A stretch of 15,921 nt of DNA from Deltaproteobacteria bacterium. Lineage in GTDB: Bacteria; Desulfobacterota; Desulfobacteria; Desulfobacterales; Desulfatirhabdiaceae. The stretch covers positions 1-15,921 of the forward strand of contig JAJYBO010000037.1 of the NCBI GenBank assembly GCA_021778975.1, written 5' to 3'. Below are positions 7,179 through 14,603 of the stretch, piece after piece; position 1 is the stretch's first letter, and each line of letters opens with the position of its first letter. The position numbers and the translations under genes are program-made. The notes below the pieces were generated by a model. It saw nothing but the letters and a program-made list of their open reading frames with translations. It had not been told where the DNA came from and did no database searches.

Positions 7179-7268
7179 CGAAACCGATTGAAAGGTGGAT
7201 GCTGCAGCCGGATACACCATTAACATTCCCGCATCCGGATTACAAAACAAATTACGGAGGAAACGCAA

Positions 7269-7529
7269 ATGGATCAAAAATTGATTGCCAAACAGATGAT
7301 TCAGTTCAACAAAACGGCCATAGACAACAGTTTTAAAGCCATGACCATGGTGTATGAACAGAATGAAAAAATTGCAGGCGTATTTCTGGATCAGGCGACA
7401 TGGCTTCCGGAAGAAGGCAAAAAAGCGATCAGAGACTGGATGACCACATACAAGACCGGCTGCGAGAATTTCAAGTCCCTTGTTGATGACAGCTATACCA
7501 AAGTAGAAGCATTTTTCGACGCCAAATAA
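7269..7529 (+). CDS. small phasin-like granule protein
   Basis: The 86-residue product is predicted to coat PHA granules. It is almost wholly amphipathic helix, with QMIQFNKTAIDNSFKAM (9-25), a central VYEQNEKIAGVFLDQ and a C-terminal SLVDDSYTKVEAFF. This pattern, including an aromatic Trp-Leu-Pro turn (WLPEEGKKA, 45-53), is typical of short phasins found beside class III synthases. No signal peptide is present. A strong ribosome binding site GGAGG (7256-7260) and the near-consensus promoter suggest high expression. The identification rests on position between phaR and the synthase genes as much as on sequence. Confidence 0.75.
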   Translation: MDQKLIAKQMIQFNKTAIDNSFKAMTMVYEQNEKIAGVFLDQATWLPEEGKKAIRDWMTTYKTGCENFKSLVDDSYTKVEAFFDAK

Positions 7530-7552
7530 GCAGTTCTTCACTCAAGAAAATC

Positions 7553-7585
7553 GGCGGGATGGGGCCGGCGTGGTCTTGTCCCGCC
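7553..7585 (+). terminator. stem-loop between the phasin and synthase genes
   Basis: GGCGGGA (7553-7559) pairs perfectly with TCCCGCC (7579-7585) around a 19-nt G-rich loop, in the 87-nt gap after the phasin stop. It has no T-run, so it is more likely a partial terminator or an mRNA stabiliser. Either would let the phasin be made in excess of the synthases downstream. Confidence 0.4.
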
Positions 7586-7616
7586 ATGCACCGAATCCAC
7601 AAAAGGAGGGGGCTGA

Positions 7617-9173
7617 ATGAATAGTCCCGAAGATACCAGGGTACAACTCCCCGACATGAGCGACATCATGATGGAAGGCGGGGCGGCGCTCCATCAACTG
7701 GGCGGCGCCTGCCAGACATTTTTTTCCGGTTTGGCCCGATATACCGCCGATTTTTTCATACCCTATCTGATTTCAACCCAATATTTCCAGCAGGCCGAAT
7801 CCGACAAAGTTTTCAATACATCCCCGCTGGACAATATGGAATCCTATCTGGAGCTTCTCAATTTCAACACCCAATTGATGGGCCGGGCGGTATCCAGCGC
7901 ACTGGACGCTGTGGGCGGTTATGCCCGCCAGGAAACCGAAAACTTTATCCACGCGCTGTATCAGAGCGTTTTTGCACTGAATCCCCATGATTTAAATGTC
8001 TTTGCCACCCGTCAGGCGGACCTGATGGCGCGCGTCGTCCATGTGTATCCCAAAATGATTCAGGATATCGAGCCTGAATACGGTTTTCATTTCGAGCGAG
8101 GCGTGCATGAACTGGCAGCGGAAACCGATCGGTTCCGTTTGTACCAGATTATGCCGTCCGACCCCACCGTAACAATCCGCATGGACGTCAAACCGGTCTG
8201 CATTCTGCCGCCGTATGTTCTGGGCGCCAATATTCTGGGATTTCTGCCGGGCGAAAATAAAAGCTACGCGCACTGTTTCGCCAATCAGGGGATTCCGACG
8301 TATATCCGTATTCTCAAAGATATTGCAACATGTGAAGCGCTTCAAACCATGACGGGCGAGGATGACGCCCTGGATACGCGTTTTTTTTGTGAAACCATTC
8401 TCAAACGGCACGGAAAACCCGTAACCCTCAATGGATATTGCCAGGGCGGTTTCAATGCGCTGTGCAACCTGCTTTCCGGAGAGTTGGATGGTCTGGTGGA
8501 TGCCTTTATCACTTGCGTTGCGCCCATGGATGGTACGCGAAGCCATGGCCTGGCGGATTTTCTCAAGCGCCTGCCCCAGCGGTTCAACGATTTGTCCTAC
8601 GGCGCCAAAGTATTGCCCAACGGCAATCGGGTGGCTGACGGCAAGTTGATGGGCTGGGTATATAAACTGAAAAGCATCGAAACCGAACAGCCGCTGAACG
8701 CTTTTTTCCGGGACATCGCTATGCTGACCCCCAGAAACGGGAAACCGGTGAATATCAGCAAGACGGCAATGGCGCTCAATTACTGGTTAAACACCGAACG
8801 GTTCGATCTGCCGCTGGCGATCACCCGCTTCAGTTTTGCCTCTTACAACATGCCCATCACCGCGGAGGGTACACTGCCGATTCAGTTGTTCGGGCGCAAG
8901 CTAAATCTGAAGCGAATTGCTGAAAAGAAAATTCCCTGGCTGATTTGCTACGGTACTCAGGACGATCTGGTAGAAAAAGATACGGCGCTGGCCCCGCTGG
9001 ATTATGTTGATGCAGAAGTAACCCCGTTTCCCAAAGGCCATGTGGCCATTGCAACCTCCTGGTCCGATCCGAAATCGGCCTGTGCGCTGCATACCCGGTT
9101 TGGAGAAGGAAACTGGCGAGGGCCTGTACGATTTCAACTCGATCTAAACGACGCCTTGTTGACAGATGATTAA
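7617..9173 (+). CDS. long PhaC-like PHA synthase family protein (alpha/beta hydrolase)
   Basis: This 518-residue protein has the PHA synthase alpha/beta-hydrolase fold. The lipase-like box is LNGYCQGG (271-278) with Cys275 as the nucleophile. Candidate acid and base are Asp449 (YGTQDDLV) and His475 (KGHVAIATSW). A long N-terminal helical region (1-180) precedes the catalytic domain, as in class I/II synthases but with different sequence. The residues after the box (ITCVAPMDGTRS) differ from those of the class III enzyme downstream. It starts after a strong AAGGAGGG (7603-7610) and is followed 9 nt later by a small PhaE-like gene. It could polymerise a different monomer, or act as a granule-bound depolymerase or transacylase. 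True synthase activity is not certain. Confidence 0.75.
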   Translation: MNSPEDTRVQLPDMSDIMMEGGAALHQLGGACQTFFSGLARYTADFFIPYLISTQYFQQAESDKVFNTSPLDNMESYLELLNFNTQLMGRAVSSALDAVGGYARQETENFIHALYQSVFALNPHDLNVFATRQADLMARVVHVYPKMIQDIEPEYGFHFERGVHELAAETDRFRLYQIMPSDPTVTIRMDVKPVCILPPYVLGANILGFLPGENKSYAHCFANQGIPTYIRILKDIATCEALQTMTGEDDALDTRFFCETILKRHGKPVTLNGYCQGGFNALCNLLSGELDGLVDAFITCVAPMDGTRSHGLADFLKRLPQRFNDLSYGAKVLPNGNRVADGKLMGWVYKLKSIETEQPLNAFFRDIAMLTPRNGKPVNISKTAMALNYWLNTERFDLPLAITRFSFASYNMPITAEGTLPIQLFGRKLNLKRIAEKKIPWLICYGTQDDLVEKDTALAPLDYVDAEVTPFPKGHVAIATSWSDPKSACALHTRFGEGNWRGPVRFQLDLNDALLTDD

Positions 9174-9182
9174 GGAAAGCCT

Positions 9183-9665
9183 ATGAACAGCCAGTTTTTG
9201 GAATTTATGGGAAATTATTTAATCCAGGCCGCCCGGTGGCAACAGCAGATGACGCCATCTCCCGCTGTAAAAATGCCAGCCGCCATGGATACCACGGAGC
9301 TGTCCAGGCTGTTCAAACGGTTTTACAGCCTTGCTGACGCTCAGAAACCCGAATTTGCGGAATACACCCAAATATGGCAGCAGACCATCGAGAACTTTCA
9401 ATCGCTGTTTTCTCCTTATGCCAAAATGTGGGGCTGGGTTCCAGAGGCCGATTATCAAGCGCTGAAAACAAAATACGATGCTCTGAAAAAACAAACCCAA
9501 AAACAGGATCACACCATTTCTCAGCTTCGCTCTCTTTTAGATGAAAAAGGGCTGGGACAGATCGAGCTTCTGCAGCGATTTCAGTCGTTGATTCAAGATC
9601 AGAACGATGAATTTCAAACATTTATGCAAAATTTGGGTGAAGCGTTCACCCAAACTCCATCATAG
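9183..9665 (+). CDS. small PhaE-like/phasin-like coiled-coil protein
   Basis: I do not recognise a named family for this 160-residue, all-helical, soluble protein. Residues 86-104 (VPEADYQALKTKYDALKKQ) lead into a coiled coil that resembles, in pattern, the C-terminal PhaE segment PGRKEVDEMERELYELKKR encoded in the next gene. In both, a proline is followed by an acidic patch and then by YDALKK or YELKK. It thus looks like a mini-PhaE whose tail continues for another 55 residues (FQSLIQDQNDEFQTFMQN). It sits 9 nt after the long PhaC-like gene and 18 nt before phaE. I infer that it is the partner subunit of the long synthase; a phasin role is the alternative. Confidence 0.6.
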   Translation: MNSQFLEFMGNYLIQAARWQQQMTPSPAVKMPAAMDTTELSRLFKRFYSLADAQKPEFAEYTQIWQQTIENFQSLFSPYAKMWGWVPEADYQALKTKYDALKKQTQKQDHTISQLRSLLDEKGLGQIELLQRFQSLIQDQNDEFQTFMQNLGEAFTQTPS

Positions 9666-9683
9666 CGTGGGAAGAGGTCTTCC

Positions 9684-10574
9684 ATGAGTGACAATAAACC
9701 GGACGCCACCGGAACCGAAACTGTATTTGCAGACTGGATGAAAACCATCGGCGATTATTGGGGCGGAATGGCCCGGATGTGGGGGCAACCCTCCCCGAAA
9801 TCCGCGGAACCATCCGCCTCCATGAGTGCAACGCACAGCGCCAGAAACGCCATAGACGCGGCTATCCGGAACTGGCAGGCCATTACGTCGGCCATGAGCG
9901 CTCCCGGATCTATGGAGTCGCTGCTGAAAAGTGCGGGCGCCATGCCGGAGCTTCTGGCAAAAATGGCGCAGAATACGTTCAATGGCTACATGCAGCTTCA
10001 GCAAAAATGGCTCGAACGCTGTTCCCGCATCGGAGAAAGCGTTGAAGCCTACTCCTTTGAACAGATAGACGAAAACATGTTCCGGGCGTGGCTCGATATG
10101 TACGAAACCGAGTTTCGTCAGTTTTTCAATATTCCTCAACTGGGGCTGACGCGAGGCTATCAGGAAAAGTTCAATCAGGCCGCTGACAAATACAATATCT
10201 ACCATTCGACGCTGGCCGAATTTTTACGGATTCTGTCTCTGCCGTTCAACCATTCCGCGGTTGTCATGCAGGAAAAATTAGGGGAAATGGCCGAACAAGG
10301 GGCGCTTCCCGATGATTCTCAAAAGTACTACCAAATGTGGATAAAAATTCTGGAAGGGCATTACATGAAGCTCTTTCAGTCCCCGGAATACACGCAGATT
10401 TTAGCCAATACCCTGAACGCGGTTTCAGACTTCACTTCCGCGAGAGATGCTGTCCTTCAGGATATGATGAGCACCCTGCCCATTCCCGGCCGTAAAGAAG
10501 TTGACGAAATGGAACGGGAACTCTACGAATTGAAAAAACGAATCCGGATGCTCGAAAAGGAACATCAGGGCTGA
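9684..10574 (+). CDS. phaE: PhaE, class III PHA synthase subunit
   Basis: The 296-residue product is the non-catalytic subunit of class III PHA synthase, which forms a complex with PhaC and is needed for its activity. It begins with a Trp-rich N-terminus (ADWMKTIGDYWGGMARMWG, 15-33), as in other PhaE proteins. The helical middle contains MYETEFRQFFNIPQLGLTRGY. It ends with LPIPGRKEVDEMERELYELK and a short coiled coil, the best-conserved PhaE region, which contacts PhaC. A GAAGAGG ribosome binding site precedes the ATG. phaC follows 46 nt downstream, the standard phaE-phaC order. Confidence 0.88.
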   Translation: MSDNKPDATGTETVFADWMKTIGDYWGGMARMWGQPSPKSAEPSASMSATHSARNAIDAAIRNWQAITSAMSAPGSMESLLKSAGAMPELLAKMAQNTFNGYMQLQQKWLERCSRIGESVEAYSFEQIDENMFRAWLDMYETEFRQFFNIPQLGLTRGYQEKFNQAADKYNIYHSTLAEFLRILSLPFNHSAVVMQEKLGEMAEQGALPDDSQKYYQMWIKILEGHYMKLFQSPEYTQILANTLNAVSDFTSARDAVLQDMMSTLPIPGRKEVDEMERELYELKKRIRMLEKEHQG

Positions 10575-10620
10575 CACATTTCTGAATCATTTGACGCTTG
10601 TCCACAAGGAGGGTGAACTT

Positions 10621-11805
10621 ATGACGCAGCCAACCATTCCTGTTGATCTCATCCTGTCGAAACTGGCGGAAGATGCAGAGCGGGTGCAAAACCGCGCCCA
10701 TAAAGCCTCGGAAGTCCTGCTGGAAAAAATGGACACCGATCTGGCGGTCACGCCCAGTGAAGTGGTGTATCGGGAAGATCGCATTCTGCTGAAGCATTAT
10801 TTGCCGCGAACGCAAATCAAATATGCCACACCGCTTCTGATCGTCTATGCCCTGATTAACCGCGAGACCATGCTGGATCTACAGCCTGGCCGCAGCGTGG
10901 TGGAAACTTTTTTAGATAACGGCATTGATCTCTACATGATCGAATGGGGGTATCCCACCCGCAAGGATCGGTTTCTCGGGTTCGACGATCACATCAATGT
11001 TTATATGGACAATGTTGTCAATTTTATCCGGAAGCGCACCCATGCAGACAAGATCAATCTCATGGGCATCTGTATGGGAGGCACTTTTTCAGTCATTTAT
11101 TCAGCCCTTTATCCGAATAAAATCAAAAATCTCATCACCACCGTGACGCCGACATATTTCGATACCGACAAAGGACTGCTGCATGTATGGATGAAACAAG
11201 TTGATGCGGACCGGCTGGTGGACATCTACGGCAACATTCCGGCGGATGTGATGAATTTCGGCTTTTTGCTGCTGAATCCGGCCCGGCTCATGATAGACAA
11301 ATATGTCGGTTTCATGGAAAATATGGACAACAAGAATTTTGTCGAGAATTTTGTCCGTATGGAAAAATGGATATTTGACAGCCCGGATCTGCCCGGAGAA
11401 GTGTTTCGGCAGTTTATCAAGGATTGCTATCAGCAGAATCTTCTGGTGCAAAATCGTCTGGAAGTCGGGGGTAAGCGGGTTGATCTGAAACAAATCACCA
11501 TGCCGGTATTGAATATCTACGGAAAATTCGATCATCTGGTGCCGCCGGAAGCCTGTGAGCCGCTGATTCGCTATGTCGGCAGCGCCGATACCGAAAACCT
11601 TTGCCTGCAAACAGGTCATATCGGCATTTATGTCAGCAGCAAGTGTCAAAAAGAATTCGCTCCCAAAATCGCGGCGTGGCTGAAAGATCGAGACGCCATA
11701 GCACCTGTCGAGTCTTCAGCACCAACGGAAACGCCACAGACGGAAGCGCCGCTTCTCCCCCCAAAGTCTTCTCCGAAAAATCCGAAACGCCGAAAGCAGG
11801 GATAA
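10621..11805 (+). CDS. phaC: PhaC, class III poly(3-hydroxyalkanoate) synthase
   Basis: This catalytic subunit joins (R)-3-hydroxyacyl-CoA units into PHA at the granule surface. The lipase-like box is MGICMGG (148-154). The triad is Cys151, Asp304 (GKFDHLVPPEAC) and His333 (TGHIGIYVSS), each offset by two from the Allochromatium enzyme as I recall it. WGYPTRKDRFLGFDDHINVY (109-128) is also typical. The frame is open to a TTG at 10591, but the ATG at 10621 has an ideal AAGGAGGG (10607-10614), so I use it. At 394 residues it is longer than the usual 355 or so, because of a Pro/Thr/Ser-rich tail (358-394) ending in KSSPKNPKRRKQG. PhaE lies just upstream. Confidence 0.93.
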   Translation: MTQPTIPVDLILSKLAEDAERVQNRAHKASEVLLEKMDTDLAVTPSEVVYREDRILLKHYLPRTQIKYATPLLIVYALINRETMLDLQPGRSVVETFLDNGIDLYMIEWGYPTRKDRFLGFDDHINVYMDNVVNFIRKRTHADKINLMGICMGGTFSVIYSALYPNKIKNLITTVTPTYFDTDKGLLHVWMKQVDADRLVDIYGNIPADVMNFGFLLLNPARLMIDKYVGFMENMDNKNFVENFVRMEKWIFDSPDLPGEVFRQFIKDCYQQNLLVQNRLEVGGKRVDLKQITMPVLNIYGKFDHLVPPEACEPLIRYVGSADTENLCLQTGHIGIYVSSKCQKEFAPKIAAWLKDRDAIAPVESSAPTETPQTEAPLLPPKSSPKNPKRRKQG

Positions 11806-11849
11806 GACCTGTTTCGTAATATCATCCATTCAATTGAGGGAGGCGCCAT

Positions 11850-12899
11850 ATGGCCGAAGTGACAGATTATTTCAAGACGTTTTGCAGAATCAGCCAGGCG
11901 TTCGGTACGGCTGCGACCCAGGATGAGCTGCTGGAGTTGATCGCTCAATATGCCATTGACACGATGGACGGCAAGGCCGCATGTCTGTTTCTGGCGGATG
12001 AAAGACAGGATATCTTCGTGCCGATGGTTCAGAAAGGATTGTCGCAGAATTATCTGCACGCGAATCCGATGAAGGCTCAGCGCATTGTCGAATCGTTGCT
12101 GAAAAAGGGATATCTCTCTTTTTGGGATGCGACAACCGACCCGCGGCTCGAAAATCTTGAAGCCAAGAAAGCGGAAGGCATTGCCTCCATTCTGACCGTC
12201 GCCGTAAGGGTAAAAGGACGAACGATCGGTGTGCTGTCGTTGTACACCGCATCGCAGCGGGATTTTTCTCCGGATGAAATTGATTTTTTAAGGGCATTGG
12301 CCGATCAGGGCGCCATTGCTATCGAAAAAGCCCGGCTGCTCGAACGAATTCAGAAAAATACCGCTCTTTTTCTTGAATTTACATCCACCCTAAATTCGAG
12401 CCTGGATATCAAGGAAGTACTGAACAATATGACGTCCGGAATATCCCGGTCGCTGGGCGTGAAGGGCGCCGATATCCGCTTGCTGGATCAGCCCCGAAAT
12501 ACGATCACCCTGGTTTCCAGCTATGGTCTCCGTGAAGATTTTTTCAATAATCCTCTGGTAAACAGGTCGGATATGATAAAATCTGTATTGAATGGAAATC
12601 TTGTTGTCATCGAGAATGTTCGAGATGAAGATGTTTCTGACAGTCTGGGTGAGCTTTTGGAAAATGAAGGTGTCAAAGCCATGATGATGGCGCCGATAAT
12701 GGCGCGCAGAGACGTAATTGGCGTCATGAGTCTGTACTGCGACACGCCGCGTCGTTTTATGTCGGATTTCAAGGCGCTGGTGCAATCGCTCGCCCATCAG
12801 GGCGGGCTGGCAATTCAGAACGCCAGCCTCTACCTCAAACTTCAGGAAGACAAGAAGGATCTGGAGTCGGAAATCTGGAGTCATCGCTCATGGTTTTAA
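11850..12899 (+). CDS. double GAF-domain sensory protein
   Basis: The 349-residue product has two tandem GAF domains (about 20-160 and 180-328) joined by a helix (QGAIAIEKARLLERIQ) and ending in a short coiled-coil tail (KLQEDKKDLESEIWSHRSWF). Typical GAF features are the ILTVAVRVKGRTIGVLSLY strand pair in the first domain and MMAPIMARRDVIGVMSLY in the second. No kinase, GGDEF, PAS or helix-turn-helix output domain is attached, so any signal must pass to a partner. The ligand is unknown. The start has GAGGGAGG (11836-11843). It sits between phaC and phaJ in the same run of genes, so a sensory role in storage control is possible but unproven. Confidence 0.82.
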   Translation: MAEVTDYFKTFCRISQAFGTAATQDELLELIAQYAIDTMDGKAACLFLADERQDIFVPMVQKGLSQNYLHANPMKAQRIVESLLKKGYLSFWDATTDPRLENLEAKKAEGIASILTVAVRVKGRTIGVLSLYTASQRDFSPDEIDFLRALADQGAIAIEKARLLERIQKNTALFLEFTSTLNSSLDIKEVLNNMTSGISRSLGVKGADIRLLDQPRNTITLVSSYGLREDFFNNPLVNRSDMIKSVLNGNLVVIENVRDEDVSDSLGELLENEGVKAMMMAPIMARRDVIGVMSLYCDTPRRFMSDFKALVQSLAHQGGLAIQNASLYLKLQEDKKDLESEIWSHRSWF

Positions 12900-12918
12900 C
12901 ATCACAGGAGACAACGAT

Positions 12919-13338
12919 ATGAAGGGGAAAACAATTGATGAGTTGAGTTTGGGACAGAGCGCGTCCTTCACCAAAACCATTTCCGAAACGGATGTGTATA
13001 TGTTTGCCGGCGTCACCGGCGATTTCAATCCGGCGCACATTGACGAAACCTACGCTAAAACCACAGCCTTCAAAACACGAATTGCGCACGGCATGTTGTC
13101 CGCAGGGCTGATTTCAAACGTTTTAGGCAATCAGCTTCCTGGTCCTGGCACGATTTATTTGCAGCAGCAGCTCAATTTCCGGGCGCCGGTCGCCATCGGG
13201 GATACGATAACCGCAACCGTCGAGGTGATCGAGATCATCCGTGAGAGGAAGCGGGTGCGTCTGAAAACTGTATGCACCAATCAAAACCAGGCCGTGGTGT
13301 TGGATGGCGAGGCGGTGATAAGCCCGCCGCGGCAGTGA
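12919..13338 (+). CDS. phaJ: PhaJ-type (R)-specific enoyl-CoA hydratase (MaoC-like)
   Basis: This 139-residue single-hotdog enzyme hydrates trans-2-enoyl-CoA to (R)-3-hydroxyacyl-CoA, feeding beta-oxidation intermediates to the PHA synthase. The hydratase-2 motif is clear: FAGVTGDFNPAHIDETYA (29-46) with catalytic Asp35 and His40, followed by RIAHGMLSAGLIS (54-66). The Asp-x4-His spacing equals that of Aeromonas PhaJ (Asp31, His36). LNFRAPVAIGDTITATVEV supplies the acyl-binding region. The ribosome binding site is CAGGAG (12904-12909). No thiolase or acetoacetyl-CoA reductase gene is present in the window, so this is the only visible route to monomers here. Confidence 0.85.
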   Translation: MKGKTIDELSLGQSASFTKTISETDVYMFAGVTGDFNPAHIDETYAKTTAFKTRIAHGMLSAGLISNVLGNQLPGPGTIYLQQQLNFRAPVAIGDTITATVEVIEIIRERKRVRLKTVCTNQNQAVVLDGEAVISPPRQ

Positions 13339-13355
13339 TAAGATAATTTTCACCC

Positions 13356-14573
13356 ATGCCTGATACCATTGAATTGCTGGCGCCGGCCGGAAACTTCGAG
13401 AAGCTGGAAATCGCTCTGCACTACGGCGCGGATGCCGTATATCTGGCCGGAAAAGATTTCAGTCTGAGAAATTTTTCCGGAAATTTCACCTTTCCAGAAA
13501 TTGGTGCGGCGGTGCGGCTTGTCCATGATCTTGGGAAAAGAGTCTATGTGGCCTGCAACATATACCCCCGAAATCATGAATTGGCGCCTATTGCGGCCTA
13601 TCTGGCGCAGCTTGGAGAAGTCTGCCCGGATGCCGTGATCGTGGCGGATCCGGGTGTCTTTCAGTTGGCGCGGGATATTATCCCCGATATACCGCTTCAC
13701 ATCAGCACCCAGGCCAACACCACGCACTGGGCGGACGCCCTGTTTTGGAAAAAAATGGGGGCGGTGCGCATCAACGCCGCCAGAGAACTTCGCCTTTCCG
13801 AAATTTCCGAAATCGTTCAAAAATCCCAGATGGAAGTGGAGTGTTTCGTTCATGGCGCCATGTGCATTTCCTACTCAGGGCGATGTCTTCTCAGCAGCTT
13901 CCTGGCCGGGCGGGACAGCAATCGGGGACAGTGCTGCCACCCATGTCGCTGGCAATACGCGGTCATGGAAGAAACCCGGCCCGGAACGTACATGCCGGTG
14001 ATGGAAGATCCGCGCGGCACCTATATCTTTAATTCCAGAGACCTTTGCATGATCGCGCATCTGCCGGAGATGATTCAGGCAGGTATCGCTTCGCTTAAAA
14101 TTGAAGGCCGAATGAAAGGCATTCACTACATTGCCGCGGTCGTGAAAACATACCGGGAAGCGCTCGATGCCTGGCGCCGGGATCCGGCGCAATACCGCGT
14201 GGAAGATTCATGGCTGGCGGAACTCGGCCGTATCAGCCACAGGGGTTATTCAACGGGGTTTTATCTGGGAAGTCCGGATCAGATCTTACCCAATTTCGAT
14301 AACTACAAGTCCTTTCAGGATCACGTTTTTCTGGGGAAAGTTCTTGAAGCGTCCGGGAATCGCTATGTGACGTGCGATGTCCGCAACAAAATCCGCAAAG
14401 GCGAATCCGTTGAAATGCTTGTTCCCAAAGGACCGCCGCAGCCGGACAGCATCCTCGATATGACGGATATGGACGGCGCTTCGCTGGAAGAAGCCCGCAC
14501 CGGAACCACGGTGAAGCTGCTGCTGAAAGGCGCTTATGCGCCGTGTGATCTGATCCGAAAAGCCAGAGAATAA
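13356..14573 (+). CDS. U32 family protein (TrhP/YegQ-like tRNA hydroxylation factor)
   Basis: The 405-residue product belongs to peptidase family U32, whose TrhP (YegQ) members take part in prephenate-dependent 5-hydroxylation of uridine 34 in tRNA rather than in proteolysis. It opens with LLAPAGNFEKLEIAL (7-21) and YGADAVYLAGKDFSLR (23-38). The family signature VECFVHGAMCISYSGRCLLS (161-180) is followed by NRGQCCHPCRW (189-199). Cys170, Cys177, Cys193 and Cys197 are the likely iron-sulfur ligands. IASLKIEGRMK is also present. The ATG lies 17 nt after phaJ without a good ribosome binding site, so it may rely on coupling. Its link to PHA metabolism is probably only positional. A collagenase-like protease is the older, less likely name. 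Confidence 0.85.
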   Translation: MPDTIELLAPAGNFEKLEIALHYGADAVYLAGKDFSLRNFSGNFTFPEIGAAVRLVHDLGKRVYVACNIYPRNHELAPIAAYLAQLGEVCPDAVIVADPGVFQLARDIIPDIPLHISTQANTTHWADALFWKKMGAVRINAARELRLSEISEIVQKSQMEVECFVHGAMCISYSGRCLLSSFLAGRDSNRGQCCHPCRWQYAVMEETRPGTYMPVMEDPRGTYIFNSRDLCMIAHLPEMIQAGIASLKIEGRMKGIHYIAAVVKTYREALDAWRRDPAQYRVEDSWLAELGRISHRGYSTGFYLGSPDQILPNFDNYKSFQDHVFLGKVLEASGNRYVTCDVRNKIRKGESVEMLVPKGPPQPDSILDMTDMDGASLEEARTGTTVKLLLKGAYAPCDLIRKARE

Positions 14574-14603
14574 CGACTCCACATTTTACAAACCCGTCAT
14601 ATT

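Noticed and set aside
10591..10620. TTG-initiated extension of PhaC
   Set aside because: It would contain the AAGGAGGG ribosome binding site that serves the ATG at 10621, and that ATG gives the expected catalytic numbering.
13654..14001. Plus-strand alternative-frame ORF inside the U32 gene
   Set aside because: Out of frame with the strong U32 signature, and Arg/Pro/Trp-rich as usual for shadow frames.
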